From the NCBI RefSeq assembly GCF_001938945.1, contig NZ_MKIO01000021.1:310001-374000 (forward strand): a stretch of DNA of 64,000 bases, read 5' to 3'. The position numbers and the translations under genes are program-made. The notes under the pieces are model-generated. The model was not told the DNA's origin. It did not search any database and saw nothing but the letters and a program-made list of their open reading frames with translations. The number at the start of each line of letters is the position of its first letter. Position 1 is the stretch's first letter. The DNA comes from Xaviernesmea rhizosphaerae. GTDB lineage: Bacteria > Pseudomonadota > Alphaproteobacteria > Rhizobiales > Rhizobiaceae. This document shows, piece after piece, positions 54,051 through 64,000 of the stretch.

Positions 54051-55439
54051 ATGCCATCCTACGACTACGACCTCTTCGTCATCGGCGGCGGTTCCGGCGG
54101 CGTGCGCAGCGCGCGGCTGGCGGCGTCGCTCGGCAAGAAGGTGGCGATTGCGGAGGAATTCCGCTTCGGCGGCACCTGCGTTATCCGCGGCTGCGTGCCG
54201 AAGAAGCTCTATGTCTATGCCTCGCAATTCTCCAAGGATTTCGAGGATGCCGCGGGCTTCGGCTGGAGCGTCGGCGAGATCGGCTTCGACTGGGGCAAGC
54301 TGGTGGCGGCCAAGGAGGCCGAGATCACCCGTCTCGAGGGCCTCTACCAGAAGGGCCTGACCAATGCCGGGGCAGAATTGATTGCCAGCCGCGCGGAGCT
54401 GACCGGCCCCAACTCGATCAGGCTCCTGGCCGACGGCCGCACTGTGACGGCCGAGCGCATCGTCATCGCCGTCGGCGGGCGCCCCACGCCGCATCGCGAT
54501 CTTCCAGGCCACGAGCTCTGCATCACCTCCAACGAAGTCTTTGACCTGCCGTCCCTGCCGAAATCGGTGCTGATCGAGGGCGGCGGTTACATCGCCGTGG
54601 AGTTCGCCAATATCCTTCAGGGCCTGGGCGTTACAGTGACGCTGATTTATCGCGGCCGGGAAATCCTCTCGCGCTTCGACCAGGACATGCGCCAAGGCCT
54701 GCACCGGGAAATGGAGGCCAAGGGCATCCGCATTCTCTGCGGCGATGTCATCACTGCCGTGTCGCGCGGCGAGGGCGGTCTCTTGAAGGTGGAGACCCGC
54801 GAGAACGGCACGCTGCAGGTGGAGCAGGTGCTGGAAGCGATCGGCCGCGTCCCGCATACGCAGGGTCTCGGCCTGGAAGCGGCCGGTGTGCGCACCGATG
54901 AGAAGGGCGCGATCATCGTCGATGCCTTCTCCCGTACCAGCGCGCCCGGCATCTATGCGCTGGGCGACGTCACCAACCGTGTGCAGCTGACCCCCGTGGC
55001 GATCCACGAGGCCATGTGCTTCATAGAGACCGAATATAAGGGCAATCCGACCTCGCCGGATCACGACCTGATCGCTACCGCCGTCTTCTCCCAGCCGGAA
55101 ATCGGCACTGTGGGCCTGACGGAGGAAGAGGCTGGCCAGCGCTTCGAGGAGGTCGAGGTCTACCGCGCCGAATTCCGGCCGATGCGGGCGACGCTGTCGG
55201 GCCGCTCGGAAAAGATGATCATGAAGCTCCTCGTCAATGCTGCCGACAACAAGGTGGTCGGCGCGCATGTGCTCGGCCATGCCGCCGGCGAAATGGCGCA
55301 GCTGCTCGGGATCTCGCTCAAGGCCGGCGTCACCAAGGCCGACTTCGACCGCACCATGGCCGTGCACCCGACCGCGGCCGAGGAGCTGGTGACCATGTAC
55401 AGCCCGAGCTACCGGCTGAAGAACGGCGTGCGGGCGTGA
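54051..55439 (+). CDS. gor: Glutathione-disulfide reductase
   Basis: 462 residues. FAD motif VIGGGSGGVRSARLAASLG, redox-active disulfide in GGTCVIRGCVPKK, NADPH-binding LIEGGGYIAVEFANILQG, second FAD motif GIYALGDVTNRVQLTPVA, and the dimer-interface His-Glu AVHPTAAEE. It keeps glutathione reduced in the cytoplasm. The start MPSYDYDL has CGGGAG upstream. Gor, rpiA and the DUF2059 gene face the same way but are separated by a terminator. Confidence 0.96.
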   Translation: MPSYDYDLFVIGGGSGGVRSARLAASLGKKVAIAEEFRFGGTCVIRGCVPKKLYVYASQFSKDFEDAAGFGWSVGEIGFDWGKLVAAKEAEITRLEGLYQKGLTNAGAELIASRAELTGPNSIRLLADGRTVTAERIVIAVGGRPTPHRDLPGHELCITSNEVFDLPSLPKSVLIEGGGYIAVEFANILQGLGVTVTLIYRGREILSRFDQDMRQGLHREMEAKGIRILCGDVITAVSRGEGGLLKVETRENGTLQVEQVLEAIGRVPHTQGLGLEAAGVRTDEKGAIIVDAFSRTSAPGIYALGDVTNRVQLTPVAIHEAMCFIETEYKGNPTSPDHDLIATAVFSQPEIGTVGLTEEEAGQRFEEVEVYRAEFRPMRATLSGRSEKMIMKLLVNAADNKVVGAHVLGHAAGEMAQLLGISLKAGVTKADFDRTMAVHPTAAEELVTMYSPSYRLKNGVRA

Positions 55440-55875
55440 GCAGTGGCGCGCAGGGCTCGCCCTGTGTGCGGACAGGCCCGCGCCGGATGTTCCAAGGCCG
55501 GCGCTAGGCCCTGAGACGCAGCGGCAGCTCGTCCAGCCTGCCGGAACCCGTGCGAGGCCGCCAGCCGATCGATGCGCTCGATCATCCGCTCCACCGCGTC
55601 GTTCATGATGACGAGCGCCGCCGGCCGACGTGCGGCGGTTGTGGAGCGGCTCGCCGGCCTCCCGCAGGCGCAGGCGACGGCTCTTCATAGGGCGATGATC
55701 GCGGGCGCGAAAGGGTGTCGGGCGAAAATGCGGCCGCTCCTGGCGAAATGCTGGCGCGGTCTATGCAAGCAGCGGGTTAACGTCTATAAGCCCGCATCCT
55801 TAAACGCCGCTTCGGGAGGAAGCCGGCGGTTATTCGCTTGCCGGGGCGGCAGGCGTGGTTTGAAAGGCTTTGACC
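55440..55875. other. Gene-free stretch between gor and the DAHP synthase gene
   Basis: 436 bases. A minus-strand frame starting MNDAVERMIERIDRLAASH at 55606 and a plus-strand frame starting at 55572 overlap each other; neither has a good Shine-Dalgarno or family match, so neither is called. The promoter of the next gene should lie near the right end. Confidence 0.4.
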
Positions 55876-57261
55876 ATGGGTGAGCATCGCGCACAGAACT
55901 GGACTCCGACGAGCTGGCGGCAGAAGCCGATCCAGCAGGTGCCGGACTATCCGGATGCCGCCGCTTTGGCGGCGACCGAGGCGCAGCTTGAGAGCTTTCC
56001 GCCGCTGGTCTTCGCCGGCGAGGCGCGGCGCCTGAAGAAGGCGCTGGCCAATGTGGCCGACGGCAACGGTTTCCTGCTGCAGGGCGGCGATTGCGCCGAG
56101 AGCTTCGCCGAGCACGGCGCCGACACGATTCGCGACTTCTTCCGCGCCTTCCTGCAGATGGCCGTGGTGCTGACCTTCGGCGCCCAGCAGCCGGTGGTCA
56201 AGGTCGGTCGCATTGCCGGCCAGTTCGCCAAGCCGCGCTCCTCCAATGTCGAGCGTCAGGGCGATGTCGAGCTGCCGAGCTATCGTGGCGACATCATCAA
56301 CGGCATCGAGTTCACCTCGGAAGCCCGGATTCCGAACCCTGAGCGCCAGCTGATGGCCTACCGCCAGTCGGCCGCGACGCTGAACCTGTTGCGCGCCTTC
56401 GCCATGGGTGGCTATGCCAATCTGGAGAATGTGCATCAGTGGATGCTCGGCTTCGTCAAGGACAGCCCTCAGGCCGAGCGCTACCGCAAGCTCGCCGACC
56501 GGATCTCCGAGACCATGGATTTCATGAAGGCGATCGGCATCACCTCGGAAAACAATCCGAGCCTGCGCGAGACCGATTTCTTCACCAGCCATGAGGCGCT
56601 GCTGCTCGGCTACGAGCAGGCGCTGACCCGCGTCGATTCCACCTCGGGCGATTGGTATGCCACGTCGGGCCACATGATCTGGATCGGCGACCGCACGCGC
56701 CAGGCCGATCACGCCCATGTGGAATATTGCCGCGGCATCAAGAACCCGATCGGGCTCAAGTGCGGCCCGTCGCTGACCGCCGACGGCCTGCTCGAGCTGA
56801 TCGACCTGCTGAACCCTGCCAACGAGGCCGGCCGCCTGACGCTGATCTGCCGCTTCGGCCATGACAAGGTGGCCGAACATCTGCCGCGCCTGATCCGCGC
56901 GGTCGAGCGCGAGGGCAAGAAGGTCGTCTGGTCCTGCGACCCGATGCATGGCAACACGATCACGCTCAACAGCTACAAGACCCGGCCGTTCGAGCGGATC
57001 CTGAACGAGGTGGAAAGCTTCTTCCAGATCCACCGTTCGGAAGGCACGCATCCCGGCGGCATCCATATCGAGATGACGGGCAAGGACGTGACAGAATGCA
57101 CCGGCGGCGCCCGCGCGCTCTCCGGCGCCGACCTCGGCGACCGCTACCACACCCATTGCGACCCGCGCCTCAATGCCGACCAAGCCCTGGAACTTGCCTT
57201 CCTGCTGGCCGAGCGGATGAAGGGCGGGCGCGACGAGAAGAAACTGGTCGTCAACGGCTGA
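55876..57261 (+). CDS. aroG: 3-deoxy-7-phosphoheptulonate synthase, class II
   Basis: 461 residues. It condenses phosphoenolpyruvate and erythrose 4-phosphate, the first step of the shikimate pathway. Class II (plant-like) is recognised by [84 protein letters not shown] (read in parts), [10 protein letters not shown], and [18 protein letters not shown]. The ATG at 55876 has GAAAGG upstream. It is followed by a terminator. Confidence 0.97.
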   Translation: MGEHRAQNWTPTSWRQKPIQQVPDYPDAAALAATEAQLESFPPLVFAGEARRLKKALANVADGNGFLLQGGDCAESFAEHGADTIRDFFRAFLQMAVVLTFGAQQPVVKVGRIAGQFAKPRSSNVERQGDVELPSYRGDIINGIEFTSEARIPNPERQLMAYRQSAATLNLLRAFAMGGYANLENVHQWMLGFVKDSPQAERYRKLADRISETMDFMKAIGITSENNPSLRETDFFTSHEALLLGYEQALTRVDSTSGDWYATSGHMIWIGDRTRQADHAHVEYCRGIKNPIGLKCGPSLTADGLLELIDLLNPANEAGRLTLICRFGHDKVAEHLPRLIRAVEREGKKVVWSCDPMHGNTITLNSYKTRPFERILNEVESFFQIHRSEGTHPGGIHIEMTGKDVTECTGGARALSGADLGDRYHTHCDPRLNADQALELAFLLAERMKGGRDEKKLVVNG

Positions 57262-57268
57262 GCGACAG

Positions 57269-57292
57269 GGCGCGCAGCTGCTGCGCGCCTTT
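57269..57292 (+). terminator. Hairpin terminator after the DAHP synthase gene
   Basis: GGCGCGCAG-CTG-CTGCGCGCC followed by TTT, 7 bases past the stop. A 9-bp perfect stem with a short T-run. Confidence 0.75.
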
Positions 57293-57344
57293 CCCGCTCG
57301 GGTGTACGGCCCGAGCGCTGCAACTTTACGCGCCTAAAGCCTAT

Positions 57345-57380
57345 CCTCCCCGCCATCCTCGGGCTTGACCCGAGCTCCTT
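57345..57380. repeat. Dispersed REP-like element, CTCGGGCTTGACCCGAG type
   Basis: CCGCCATCCTCGGGCTTGAC then CCGAGCTCC, a 6-bp inverted repeat in a sequence context common in alphaproteobacterial intergenic DNA. A single copy was noted here. Confidence 0.5.
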
Positions 57381-57545
57381 CGCACGCTGTCGCGCGCGGT
57401 CGGACGAGCAATACGACGGACGGGGCTGCCGGTCGGGTCGCTCCGCTGCTGCCTGCGACCGGTCCGGCGTTTCCACCCCCTTGCGGGCATAGGCCGCAAC
57501 GCCGCGCGCCGTCCGCAGCCCGTGCAGCTGCCAATGGATGACGCC

Positions 57546-58010
57546 ATGACCCGTCTGCGCATCGCGCTCTACCAGCCAGACATAGCCGGCAATACGGGCA
57601 CGATCCTCAGGCTTGCCGCCTGTCTCGGACTTGGCGTCGACATCATCGAGCCGGCCGGCTTCGACACCTCCGACCGCAATCTCAAGCGCGCCGGTCTGGA
57701 CTATATCGCCACGGCCGCGCTGACCCGGCACGTGACCTTCGCCCGCTTCGAGGAATGGCGGCTGGCGGAGGGGCGGCGGCTGGTGCTGGCGTCCACCAAG
57801 GCGGCACAGCCCTACACAGCATTCGCCTTTGCCGAGGGCGATGTGCTGCTGTTCGGCCGCGAAAGCGCCGGCGTGCCTGACGCGGTGCATGAGGGGGCCG
57901 ATGCGCGCATCCTCATTCCCATGCAGCCCGGCCAGCGCTCCCTGAATGTCGCGGTGTCCGCCGCCATGATCGCGGGCGAGGCCATGCGTCAGCTGGTCTG
58001 GAGCGTTTAG
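57546..58010 (+). CDS. trmL: tRNA (cytidine/uridine-2'-O-)-methyltransferase TrmL
   Basis: 154 residues, SPOUT-fold, the size of TrmL. It methylates the ribose of wobble base 34 of tRNA-Leu. The start of the domain, RIALYQPDIAGNTGTILRLAACLG, and the knot with SAM site, LLFGRESAGVPDAVHEGADARILIPM plus QRSLNVAVSAAMIAGEAMRQL, are typical. The start MTRLRIALY is preferred over two upstream ATGs. It is followed by a spacer before the convergent DUF930 gene. Confidence 0.95.
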   Translation: MTRLRIALYQPDIAGNTGTILRLAACLGLGVDIIEPAGFDTSDRNLKRAGLDYIATAALTRHVTFARFEEWRLAEGRRLVLASTKAAQPYTAFAFAEGDVLLFGRESAGVPDAVHEGADARILIPMQPGQRSLNVAVSAAMIAGEAMRQLVWSV

Positions 58011-58150
58011 GGCATCGGTGCGAGAGGTGAGGATCGGATATCGGCAAAATCTGATGCACCAGAGCAAAGGCTGATTTCCAGCCCGATCCCCAGCCTTTTA
58101 TCGGCCCATTCCGGCTCGGTTTCCGCAAAACCTGCGCCACAAGCACGTCC

Positions 58151-58960
58151 TCAATCCGAAGCACCTTCTTCCTTCGGCAGCGACAGGCTGCTCCATTCGT
58201 CGCGTGCGATGTTGGCGCCGATGGCGAAGGCGAACTCGACGACATCGCGGCGGTCGGGTGTGACCACGCAGCGATAGCGCAGGCCGATCCATTGATCGCG
58301 ATCGTGCACCGCCGCGCCATCGGCCACGAACAGCGGCCCCTGCAGGCTGGGCGGCGCCAGCGCATAGCTGATGATGAAATCGGGCCGGCGGCGGCTGTCG
58401 TGCCGCTTGATCTGCTCCATCGCCTCGATGTTGCACAGCTGCTCGATCTGGTCGTCAGGCGACAGCGCCCGCAGCGCCTTGACCGCTTTCCGGCTGCGCG
58501 GGTCCTTGAGGATGGCGGCCGCGAACAGCCGTTTGGCGGGCACGAGATCCGCAGGAGGGCCGGCGGCCTGCCTGGTGGGTTGCTGTTCTGAAGGCGGGGG
58601 CGGTGGGACCGCCGCCCCTGCGTCAGGCGCCTTGTCCTCCGAGGGTGCCGGCTGGTCCGCTGCCGCCTGCGGGCCGTCGGCGGTCGGGCCTGAGGGCGAT
58701 GGCTCGGCCGGGGGCTGTGGCGCCGGCGCGGGGGGAGGCCGGGCCTCCGGCTCGGTCACCACCTCGACGGAAAGGCCCTGTTCGCCGGAGGGAGGCAGCT
58801 GAGCCGGCGCGAGGAGCAGAATGAGGAGCGGGATCAGCGCGAGATGAAGGAGCAGCGAGAGGAGGTAGGGCCACCGCGCCTGCGTGTTACCGGCCGGGAT
58901 GGCCCGGGGGCGGCTGCTGCGGAAAAGCGAAACGGGCTGCGCTGGCGGCGTTTCCGACAT
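58151..58960 (-). CDS. DUF930 domain protein with TonB-like N-terminus
   Basis: 269 residues. One N-terminal transmembrane helix (LLSLLLHLALIPLLILLLA) is followed by ~90 Pro/Ala/Glu-rich residues, as in TonB-type proteins. The C-terminal ~120 residues match DUF930 (KRLFAAAILKDPRSRKAVKALRAL, LCNIEAMEQIKRHDSRRRPDFIISYA, QWIGLRYRCVVTPDRRDVVEFAFAIG). The domain is periplasmic by topology and of unknown function, known mainly in rhizobia. Alone in its unit. Confidence 0.9.
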   Translation of the reverse strand: MSETPPAQPVSLFRSSRPRAIPAGNTQARWPYLLSLLLHLALIPLLILLLAPAQLPPSGEQGLSVEVVTEPEARPPPAPAPQPPAEPSPSGPTADGPQAAADQPAPSEDKAPDAGAAVPPPPPSEQQPTRQAAGPPADLVPAKRLFAAAILKDPRSRKAVKALRALSPDDQIEQLCNIEAMEQIKRHDSRRRPDFIISYALAPPSLQGPLFVADGAAVHDRDQWIGLRYRCVVTPDRRDVVEFAFAIGANIARDEWSSLSLPKEEGASD

Positions 58961-59283
58961 GCATCCTCCGCCTGTTCCATCTCATTCCGCGCGGCAAAGC
59001 CCCTGTGGCCGGACGAGCTCCGCCGGGCGCCTATTTTAGATTGTCGGAATTCTCGGCAGAAAACAGGGCTAGAACAAGGCGGGGAGAGGGCAAGAACGAG
59101 GTCCAGCCGGACCCGGCTGCTTTTTCCGACGTCGCCGACGGAGCCATCATCCTGATCGGGGCATCGACCTGAAAATCATGCGCCATGGGCCGCGACAGAA
59201 TAATTTTCCAGCCGTCGCGCTTCCAGTCTCTATTGCGTCGGATGTCGTGATCGAAACCGCTGCGCGCTCTTGCGCGACAGGCT
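58961..59283. other. Gene-free stretch left of the small hypothetical gene
   Basis: 323 bases. A weak plus-strand terminator-like hairpin CAGCCG-GACC-CGGCTG followed by CTTTTT sits at 59104-59125, with no plus-strand gene to serve. No ORF of note. Confidence 0.4.
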
Positions 59284-59562
59284 TCAGTCTGCCGTCGGCA
59301 GGCGGCGCATGGTGAATTCGATCTGGTCGTCGTCAAGCGCGCGCCAGCTTTCCACCTCGGTCCAATAGGCCGCCTTCGGCCAGGTGTCGAACCATTCCTG
59401 CGCCTTCTCGCGCGCCGCCTGGCGCTGCAGCCGGAAGGTTTCGCGAATGAAGCTGTCGGCCTTGCGGCGCGCGGGCGCATCACCGGCGCGGCTGCGCGCG
59501 ATCTGCCGCTTCAGCCCGTCCAGCGGCGGGCGCCCGCTGGACAGTCTCGCCTTGTCCTTCAT
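59284..59562 (-). CDS. Conserved small hypothetical protein
   Basis: 92 residues, no signal or membrane segment. The N-terminus is basic and rich in Arg/Ala/Lys; the C-terminus has EKAQEWFDTWPKAAYWTEVESWRALDDDQIEFTMRRLPTAD (read in parts), a tryptophan-rich, plausibly folded end that recalls a conserved rhizobial hypothetical. The start MKDKARLS is chosen as a natural N-terminus; the frame stays open to 59625. The function is unknown. Confidence 0.75.
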   Translation of the reverse strand: MKDKARLSSGRPPLDGLKRQIARSRAGDAPARRKADSFIRETFRLQRQAAREKAQEWFDTWPKAAYWTEVESWRALDDDQIEFTMRRLPTAD

Positions 59563-59930
59563 CGAGAGCTCTCTTGTGCCGATCCAGCCCCTTGGGGCCC
59601 CTGCTTTTCCAACACGCGCTTTCATTGACCATAAATAGGGATTTCCAGGTGCTTTGACGAGTCTTATCCGTCGACGTCAGGAAAAAATACCTTTCTTCTA
59701 GGCACTCGACTGCGCCGGCCGCTCACAGGGCTTCGCAGCCGGCGCGCACTGGAGTAAGGACGGGGCGGGCCGTGGCGATGCCCGGCGGCCCGCGCCTGCG
59801 AAGGGTGGGACGTGGATTGAAACAATGTTGACGTCGCGACCAGGTCCGGCGCCAGCGGTGGCCCTACGGGGGCGTGCGGATGGCCGCGTGGGGTGTTGCT
59901 CCCGCGCGCGGGGCGTAAGAGGAGAGTGCG
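59563..59930. other. Divergent upstream region of hemF
   Basis: 368 bases. I searched by eye for an FNR/FnrL box (TTGAT-N4-ATCAA) ahead of hemF and saw none. No ORF of interest. Confidence 0.4.
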
Positions 59931-60845
59931 ATGGACCGACCGAGCCTGCCACAGGGCCTGACCGCCGATATCGAGGAGAAGAAGGCGGCGGCCGAGGCCT
60001 GGTTTCACGGCCTGCGCGACCGGATCTGCGCCGATTTCGAGGCGCTGGAAGACGCGCTGGACGGCGCACTGTCCGAAGGCAGGCCGGCCGGCCGTTTCGT
60101 GCGCACGCCCTGGGCGCGCGATGGCGGTGCGGGCGGCGGCGGCATCATGTCGATGATGTCGGGCCGGGTGTTCGAGAAGGTCGGCGTCCACACCTCCACC
60201 GTGCATGGTGAATTCTCGCCGGAGTTCCGTGGGCAGATCCCCGGGGCCGCCGAAAACCCGGCCTTTTGGGCCTCCGGCATTTCGCTGATCGCCCATCCGG
60301 TCAATCCCAACGTGCCGGCCGTGCACATGAACACCCGCATGGTGGTGACCACGAGCCGCTGGTTCGGCGGCGGTGCGGATCTCACCCCCGTGCTCGACCG
60401 CCGCCGCCGGCAGGACGATCCAGACACGCAGCGCTTCCATGCTGCGCTGAAGGAGGCCTGCGATGCGCATGCGGTGGCCGATCATCCCCGCTTCAAGGCC
60501 TGGTGCGACGAGTATTTCTTCCTCAAGCATCGCAACGAACCGCGCGGCACCGGTGGCATCTTCTATGACTGGTTGCATTCGCCGGAGGAGGCCGGCGGCT
60601 GGGCAGCGGATTTCGCCTTCACCCGCACCGTCGGCGAAGCCTTCCGGGCGATCTATCCCGAGCTCGTTCGCGTCAATTTCGAGACGCCCTGGACGGATGC
60701 CGACCGCGAGGAACAGCTGATCCGCCGCGGCCGCTATGTCGAATTCAACCTGCTTTACGATCGCGGCACCATCTTCGGGCTGAAGACCGGCGGCAATGTC
60801 GACAGCATCCTCTCCTCCATGCCGCCGCTGGTGCGGTGGCCGTAA
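59931..60845 (+). CDS. hemF: Oxygen-dependent coproporphyrinogen III oxidase
   Basis: 304 residues, full length. HemF converts coproporphyrinogen III to protoporphyrinogen IX in haem synthesis using O2. Typical motifs: [71 protein letters not shown] (read in parts), and [38 protein letters not shown] precedes the ATG. The acetyltransferase gene starts 12 bases after its stop, so the two are probably one transcript. Confidence 0.97.
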   Translation: MDRPSLPQGLTADIEEKKAAAEAWFHGLRDRICADFEALEDALDGALSEGRPAGRFVRTPWARDGGAGGGGIMSMMSGRVFEKVGVHTSTVHGEFSPEFRGQIPGAAENPAFWASGISLIAHPVNPNVPAVHMNTRMVVTTSRWFGGGADLTPVLDRRRRQDDPDTQRFHAALKEACDAHAVADHPRFKAWCDEYFFLKHRNEPRGTGGIFYDWLHSPEEAGGWAADFAFTRTVGEAFRAIYPELVRVNFETPWTDADREEQLIRRGRYVEFNLLYDRGTIFGLKTGGNVDSILSSMPPLVRWP

Positions 60846-60857
60846 AGGGCGATTTTC

Positions 60858-61337
60858 ATGGACATCCATGATCGACGGGAGAGGTTTGAAGTGCGAGGGC
60901 TGCGCGAGCAGGAGATCGTCGATCTCCTCGCCCTTTATCGACACCTCGATCCGCAGGATGCGGAAACGCGACCCGCCGATGCCCTGGCGCGCTGGCGGGC
61001 ACTGAAGACGCTCGCCGGCAGCGACATTCTCGTCGGCTGCCTGGAAGGACGGCTGGTTGCCTCTTGCACCATGGTTCTTGTTCCCAACATCACCCGCGGC
61101 GGCAGATCTTACGCGCTGATCGAAAACGTCGTCACCGACGGCGCATATCGTCAGCGCGGCTTCGGGCGTGCTGTGTTGCATGCCACCGCCGAGCGCGCAT
61201 GGGAGGCCGGATGCTACAAGGTCATGCTGATGACGGGTTCCAAACGGCCGGAGGTCCACCGCTTCTATGAGCGCGCCGGCTTCGTGCAGAACAAGACCGG
61301 ATTCCAGATGCGGCGGCTGGAGCGCCGGAGCGAATAG
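60858..61337 (+). CDS. GNAT family N-acetyltransferase
   Basis: 159 residues. The acetyl-CoA fold is evident: LVASCTMVLVPNITRGGRSYALIENVVTD, the P-loop-like RQRGFGRAVLHATAERAWEAGC, and KVMLMTGSKRPEVHRFYERAGF. It starts 12 bases after hemF. The substrate cannot be told; the functional link to haem is only positional. Confidence 0.93.
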   Translation: MDIHDRRERFEVRGLREQEIVDLLALYRHLDPQDAETRPADALARWRALKTLAGSDILVGCLEGRLVASCTMVLVPNITRGGRSYALIENVVTDGAYRQRGFGRAVLHATAERAWEAGCYKVMLMTGSKRPEVHRFYERAGFVQNKTGFQMRRLERRSE

Positions 61338-61571
61338 CGCGGGTTCTTGGGCAAGCTTGCCGACGATGAGTCTTGATAAGCGCCCTCTGTATTCGCCGTG
61401 ATGTTCGGCCCTGAGCCGAACATTCCTTGCAGCGCATCCCGAAGCCTGAGGATGACCCTGGAGACGGGGTTGCAGCGGCGCCGGGGTCGCAGACCGTCTT
61501 TCTCCCTGTGCCGCCACGTCGCATTGAAACGCGACGCGCGGCAGCAAGGCCACCGCGCGTCGTCTTGCCGA

Positions 61572-63914
61572 TCACACCGGATGCGTTGCCTCGACCACGG
61601 CGAGCGCTGCCATGTTCACCACGCCGCGCGAGGTGACCGAGGGCGAGAGGATGTGGGCGGGCTGGGCCGAGCCGAGCAGCATGGGGCCGACATGCAGGCC
61701 GTCCATCATGCTCTTGACCACGCCGAGCGTGATGTTGGCCGCATCGAGATTCGGGAAGACCAGGAGATTGGCCTCGCCCGTCAGCGTGCTGTTCGGCATG
61801 ACGCGGCGCCGCAGGGCTTCCGAGATCGCCGAATCGCCATGCATTTCGCCATCCACTTCGAGCTCCGGCGCGATCTCGCGCAGGATGTCGAGCGCACGGC
61901 GCATCTTCGACGCGCTATCGGAGGCGCGCGAGCCGAAATTGGAATGCGAGACCAGTGCGGCGCGCGGGGTGATGCCGAAGCGGCGGATGGCCTTGGCCGC
62001 CATCACCGTCTTCTGCGCGATCTCTTCGGCCGTCGGGTTGAAGGTGACGAAGGTGTCGGTGAGGAAGATGGCGCCGCGCTGCAGGATCAGAAGGCTCAGC
62101 GCCGAGAAGTCGAGCACGCCGTCACGCTTGCCGATGATCTGCGAGACCTCGCGCAGATGCTTGCTGTAGCGGCCTTCCACGCCGCAGATCAGCGCATCAG
62201 CCTCGCCCCGCTTGACCGCCAGCGCGCCGATCACCGTCTGGTTGGTGCGCACGATGGTGCGGGCCGCCTCGGGGATCACGCCACGACGGCCGACAAGCGC
62301 GAAATACTGATCGACATAGTCGCGGAAACGGCTGTCGCTTTCGGGGTTGATCACCTCGAAATCGGCATCCGGCCGGATGCGCAGGCCATAGCGCTTCAGC
62401 CGGTTCTCGATGATCTGCGGGCGGCCGATCAGGATCGGCCGGGCCGTGCCTTCTTCCAGCAGCACCTGGGCGGCGCGCAGCACGCGCTCGTCCTCGCCCT
62501 CGGCGAAGATTACGCGGTTGTTCGGGGCATTCTTCGCCTCGGTGAAGATCGGCTTCATGATGAAGCCGGAGCGGAAGACGAAGCGGTTCAGCTGGTCGAG
62601 ATAGGCATCGAAATCCGCGATCGGCCGGGTGGCGACGCCGCTTTCGGCCGCCGCGCGGGCCACGGCCGGGGCGATGCGCAGGATCAGCCGCTGGTCGAAG
62701 GGCGAGGGGATCAGATAGTTGGGCCCGAAGATCGGCGTCTCCCCGCTATAGGCGCGGGCGGCGACATCCGAAGGCTCTTCCCGGGCGAGGCCGGCAATGG
62801 CGCGCACGGCCGCCATCTTCATCTCTTCATTGATGGTGGAGGCGCCGCAATCCAGCGCACCGCGGAAGATATAGGGGAAGCAGAGGACGTTGTTAACCTG
62901 GTTGGGGAAGTCGGACCGGCCGGTGCAGATCATCGCGTCGGGGCGGGCGGCGCGCGCCAGATCGGGCATGATCTCAGGCGTCGGATTGGCCAGCGCCATG
63001 ATCAGCGGCCGCTCGGCCATCTGTTCCAGCAGCTCCGGCTTCAGCACGCCGGCGGCCGAGAGGCCGAGGAAGACATCCGCGCCGCCGATCGAATCGGCCA
63101 GAACCCGCTTGTCGCTCTTCTGCTCATAGACCGATTTCCAGGGGTCCATCAGCACCTCGCGGCCCTCATAGACCAGGCCTTCGAGGTCGTGCACCCAGAT
63201 GTTCTCGCGCCGCGCTCCGAGATTGACGAGCAGGTTGAGGCAGGCCAGCGCGGCCGCACCCGCGCCCGAGGTGACGATCTTGGCGTCCTCGATCTTCTTG
63301 CCGGCCAGCTCCAGCCCGTTCAGCACGGCGGCGGCGACGATGATGGCGGTCCCGTGCTGGTCGTCGTGGAAGACCGGGATGTTCATGGTCTCGCGCAGGC
63401 GGCGCTCCACCTCGAAACATTCCGGCGCCTTGATGTCTTCCAGATTGATGCCGCCGAAGGTCGGCTCCAGCGCCGAGACGACATCGACCATGCGTTCGAT
63501 GCCGGGCGCATCGATCTCGATGTCGAAGACGTCGATGCCGGCGAATTTCTTGAACAGGACGGCCTTGCCCTCCATCACCGGCTTGGAGGCCAGTGGGCCG
63601 ATATTGCCGAGCCCGAGCACGGCCGAACCGTTGGACACCACGGCGACCAGGTTGGCGCGGGCCGTGTAGTCGGCGGCGGCCTGCGGATCGTCGCGAATGG
63701 CAAGGCAGGGCGCGGCGACACCGGGAGAATAGGCGAGCGCGAGGTCGCGCTGGTTGCCGAGCGGCTTGGTCGGCTGGATCTCCAGCTTGCCGGGGTGGGG
63801 ATAGCGGTGGAAGAACAGTGCCTGCGCATCGAGATCGCCGCTCGTCGGCCCGGCGGGCTTCGCGGCCCTGCTGGTATGCTTGTCACCCGTTATGTTCTTG
63901 TCGCCGGTGCTCAT
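61572..63914 (-). CDS. maeB: NADP-dependent malic enzyme with phosphotransacetylase-like domain
   Basis: 780 residues. The N-terminal ~440 are the malic enzyme ([23 protein letters not shown], the catalytic [32 protein letters not shown], a Rossmann part [28 protein letters not shown]). The C-terminal ~330 resemble phosphate acetyltransferase ([46 protein letters not shown]), as in the rhizobial enzymes Tme/Dme. It decarboxylates malate to pyruvate with NAD(P)H. The start MSTGDKN has GGGGTGAG upstream; an earlier ATG at 63959 is possible. Confidence 0.96.
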   Translation of the reverse strand: MSTGDKNITGDKHTSRAAKPAGPTSGDLDAQALFFHRYPHPGKLEIQPTKPLGNQRDLALAYSPGVAAPCLAIRDDPQAAADYTARANLVAVVSNGSAVLGLGNIGPLASKPVMEGKAVLFKKFAGIDVFDIEIDAPGIERMVDVVSALEPTFGGINLEDIKAPECFEVERRLRETMNIPVFHDDQHGTAIIVAAAVLNGLELAGKKIEDAKIVTSGAGAAALACLNLLVNLGARRENIWVHDLEGLVYEGREVLMDPWKSVYEQKSDKRVLADSIGGADVFLGLSAAGVLKPELLEQMAERPLIMALANPTPEIMPDLARAARPDAMICTGRSDFPNQVNNVLCFPYIFRGALDCGASTINEEMKMAAVRAIAGLAREEPSDVAARAYSGETPIFGPNYLIPSPFDQRLILRIAPAVARAAAESGVATRPIADFDAYLDQLNRFVFRSGFIMKPIFTEAKNAPNNRVIFAEGEDERVLRAAQVLLEEGTARPILIGRPQIIENRLKRYGLRIRPDADFEVINPESDSRFRDYVDQYFALVGRRGVIPEAARTIVRTNQTVIGALAVKRGEADALICGVEGRYSKHLREVSQIIGKRDGVLDFSALSLLILQRGAIFLTDTFVTFNPTAEEIAQKTVMAAKAIRRFGITPRAALVSHSNFGSRASDSASKMRRALDILREIAPELEVDGEMHGDSAISEALRRRVMPNSTLTGEANLLVFPNLDAANITLGVVKSMMDGLHVGPMLLGSAQPAHILSPSVTSRGVVNMAALAVVEATHPV

Positions 63915-64000
63915 GCTTCTCACCCCTGCTGCTGATCTGACGAGGCCGCGTTTTGGCATGATTGAAGGGGATCGTACAGGTCGTTTTCACCTGCGCATGG

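Noticed and set aside
55409..55606. Small minus-strand gene starting MNDAVERMIERIDRLAASH
   Set aside because: No convincing ribosome-binding site or family match, and it overlaps the end of gor; kept only as a note in the gap entry.
53136..55688. An 850-codon minus-strand frame across gor and the DUF2059 gene
   Set aside because: Composition is a His/Arg/Asp-rich shadow of real plus-strand genes; it crosses a terminator and shows no domain.
59104..59125. Plus-strand terminator with a 6-bp stem
   Set aside because: No plus-strand gene precedes it; stem is short and the element is probably chance.
61398..63935. An 845-codon plus-strand frame opposite the malic enzyme
   Set aside because: It is a shadow of maeB, whose domains are intact on the minus strand.

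Overview
The window is GC-rich chromosomal DNA, almost certainly from a Rhizobiales (Hyphomicrobiales) bacterium close to Rhizobium/Agrobacterium. This is inferred from gene content and protein style: a UvrB with long extra tails, Usg, DUF1289, DUF930 and DUF2059 small proteins, class II DAHP synthase, a long OmpA-domain protein, a malic enzyme with a phosphotransacetylase-like tail, and short dispersed palindromes of the kind common between rhizobial genes. No rRNA, tRNA, CRISPR array, intact insertion sequence or replication origin was seen. Most of the window is ordinary core chromosome; the unusual material sits in a few small islets.

Layout. 0-13.4 kb: 3' end of an RTX secreted protein, uvrB, an MFS exporter, a YciA-type thioesterase, an extensin-like lipoprotein, a Bcr/CflA-type exporter, an orphan ATP-grasp protein, a MipA/OmpV porin-like protein and a YadG/YadH-type ABC-2 exporter. 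13.4-14.9 kb: an accessory islet with an unknown two-helix coiled-coil membrane protein and a broken pentapeptide-repeat gene. 14.9-24.1 kb: retropepsin-like protease, DUF1289 protein, cobS and cobT (divergent), a membrane GGDEF protein with a damaged active site, dgkA, a histidine kinase, a nuclease plus a uracil-DNA glycosylase-like gene, and an Lrp regulator. 24.1-25 kb: an antitoxin/zeta-toxin pair whose toxin has an in-frame amber codon.

25-33.2 kb: a beta-hydroxyacid dehydrogenase, a methyltransferase, usg, a polar amino-acid ABC transporter without its ATPase, and a repeat-rich OmpA-domain protein. 33.3-34.6 kb: an AT-rich islet with one unknown gene carrying a HEPN-like R-X4-H motif. 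34.7-47.9 kb: polysaccharide deacetylase, alpha/beta hydrolase, a mobA-mobB fusion followed by moaA (molybdenum cofactor), DUF971 and LtrA proteins, an intact GGEEF cyclase, fumC, an L,D-transpeptidase, DinB and TetR proteins. 48-64 kb: ctpA, an ABC exporter with a small overlapping leader ORF, gph, rpiA, a DUF2059 protein, gor, class II DAHP synthase, trmL, a DUF930 protein, hemF with a GNAT gene, and the malic enzyme.

Functional links are local: cobS/cobT complete the cobalamin nucleotide loop; moaA/mobAB make and load molybdopterin; nuclease and glycosylase overlap by 4 bases; the two amino-acid permeases and binding protein form one transcription unit. The best candidates for undescribed biology are the AT-rich HEPN-motif gene (33312-34424), the membrane-protein/pentapeptide islet (13749-14881) and the interrupted zeta toxin. 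I see no complete multi-gene defence system.
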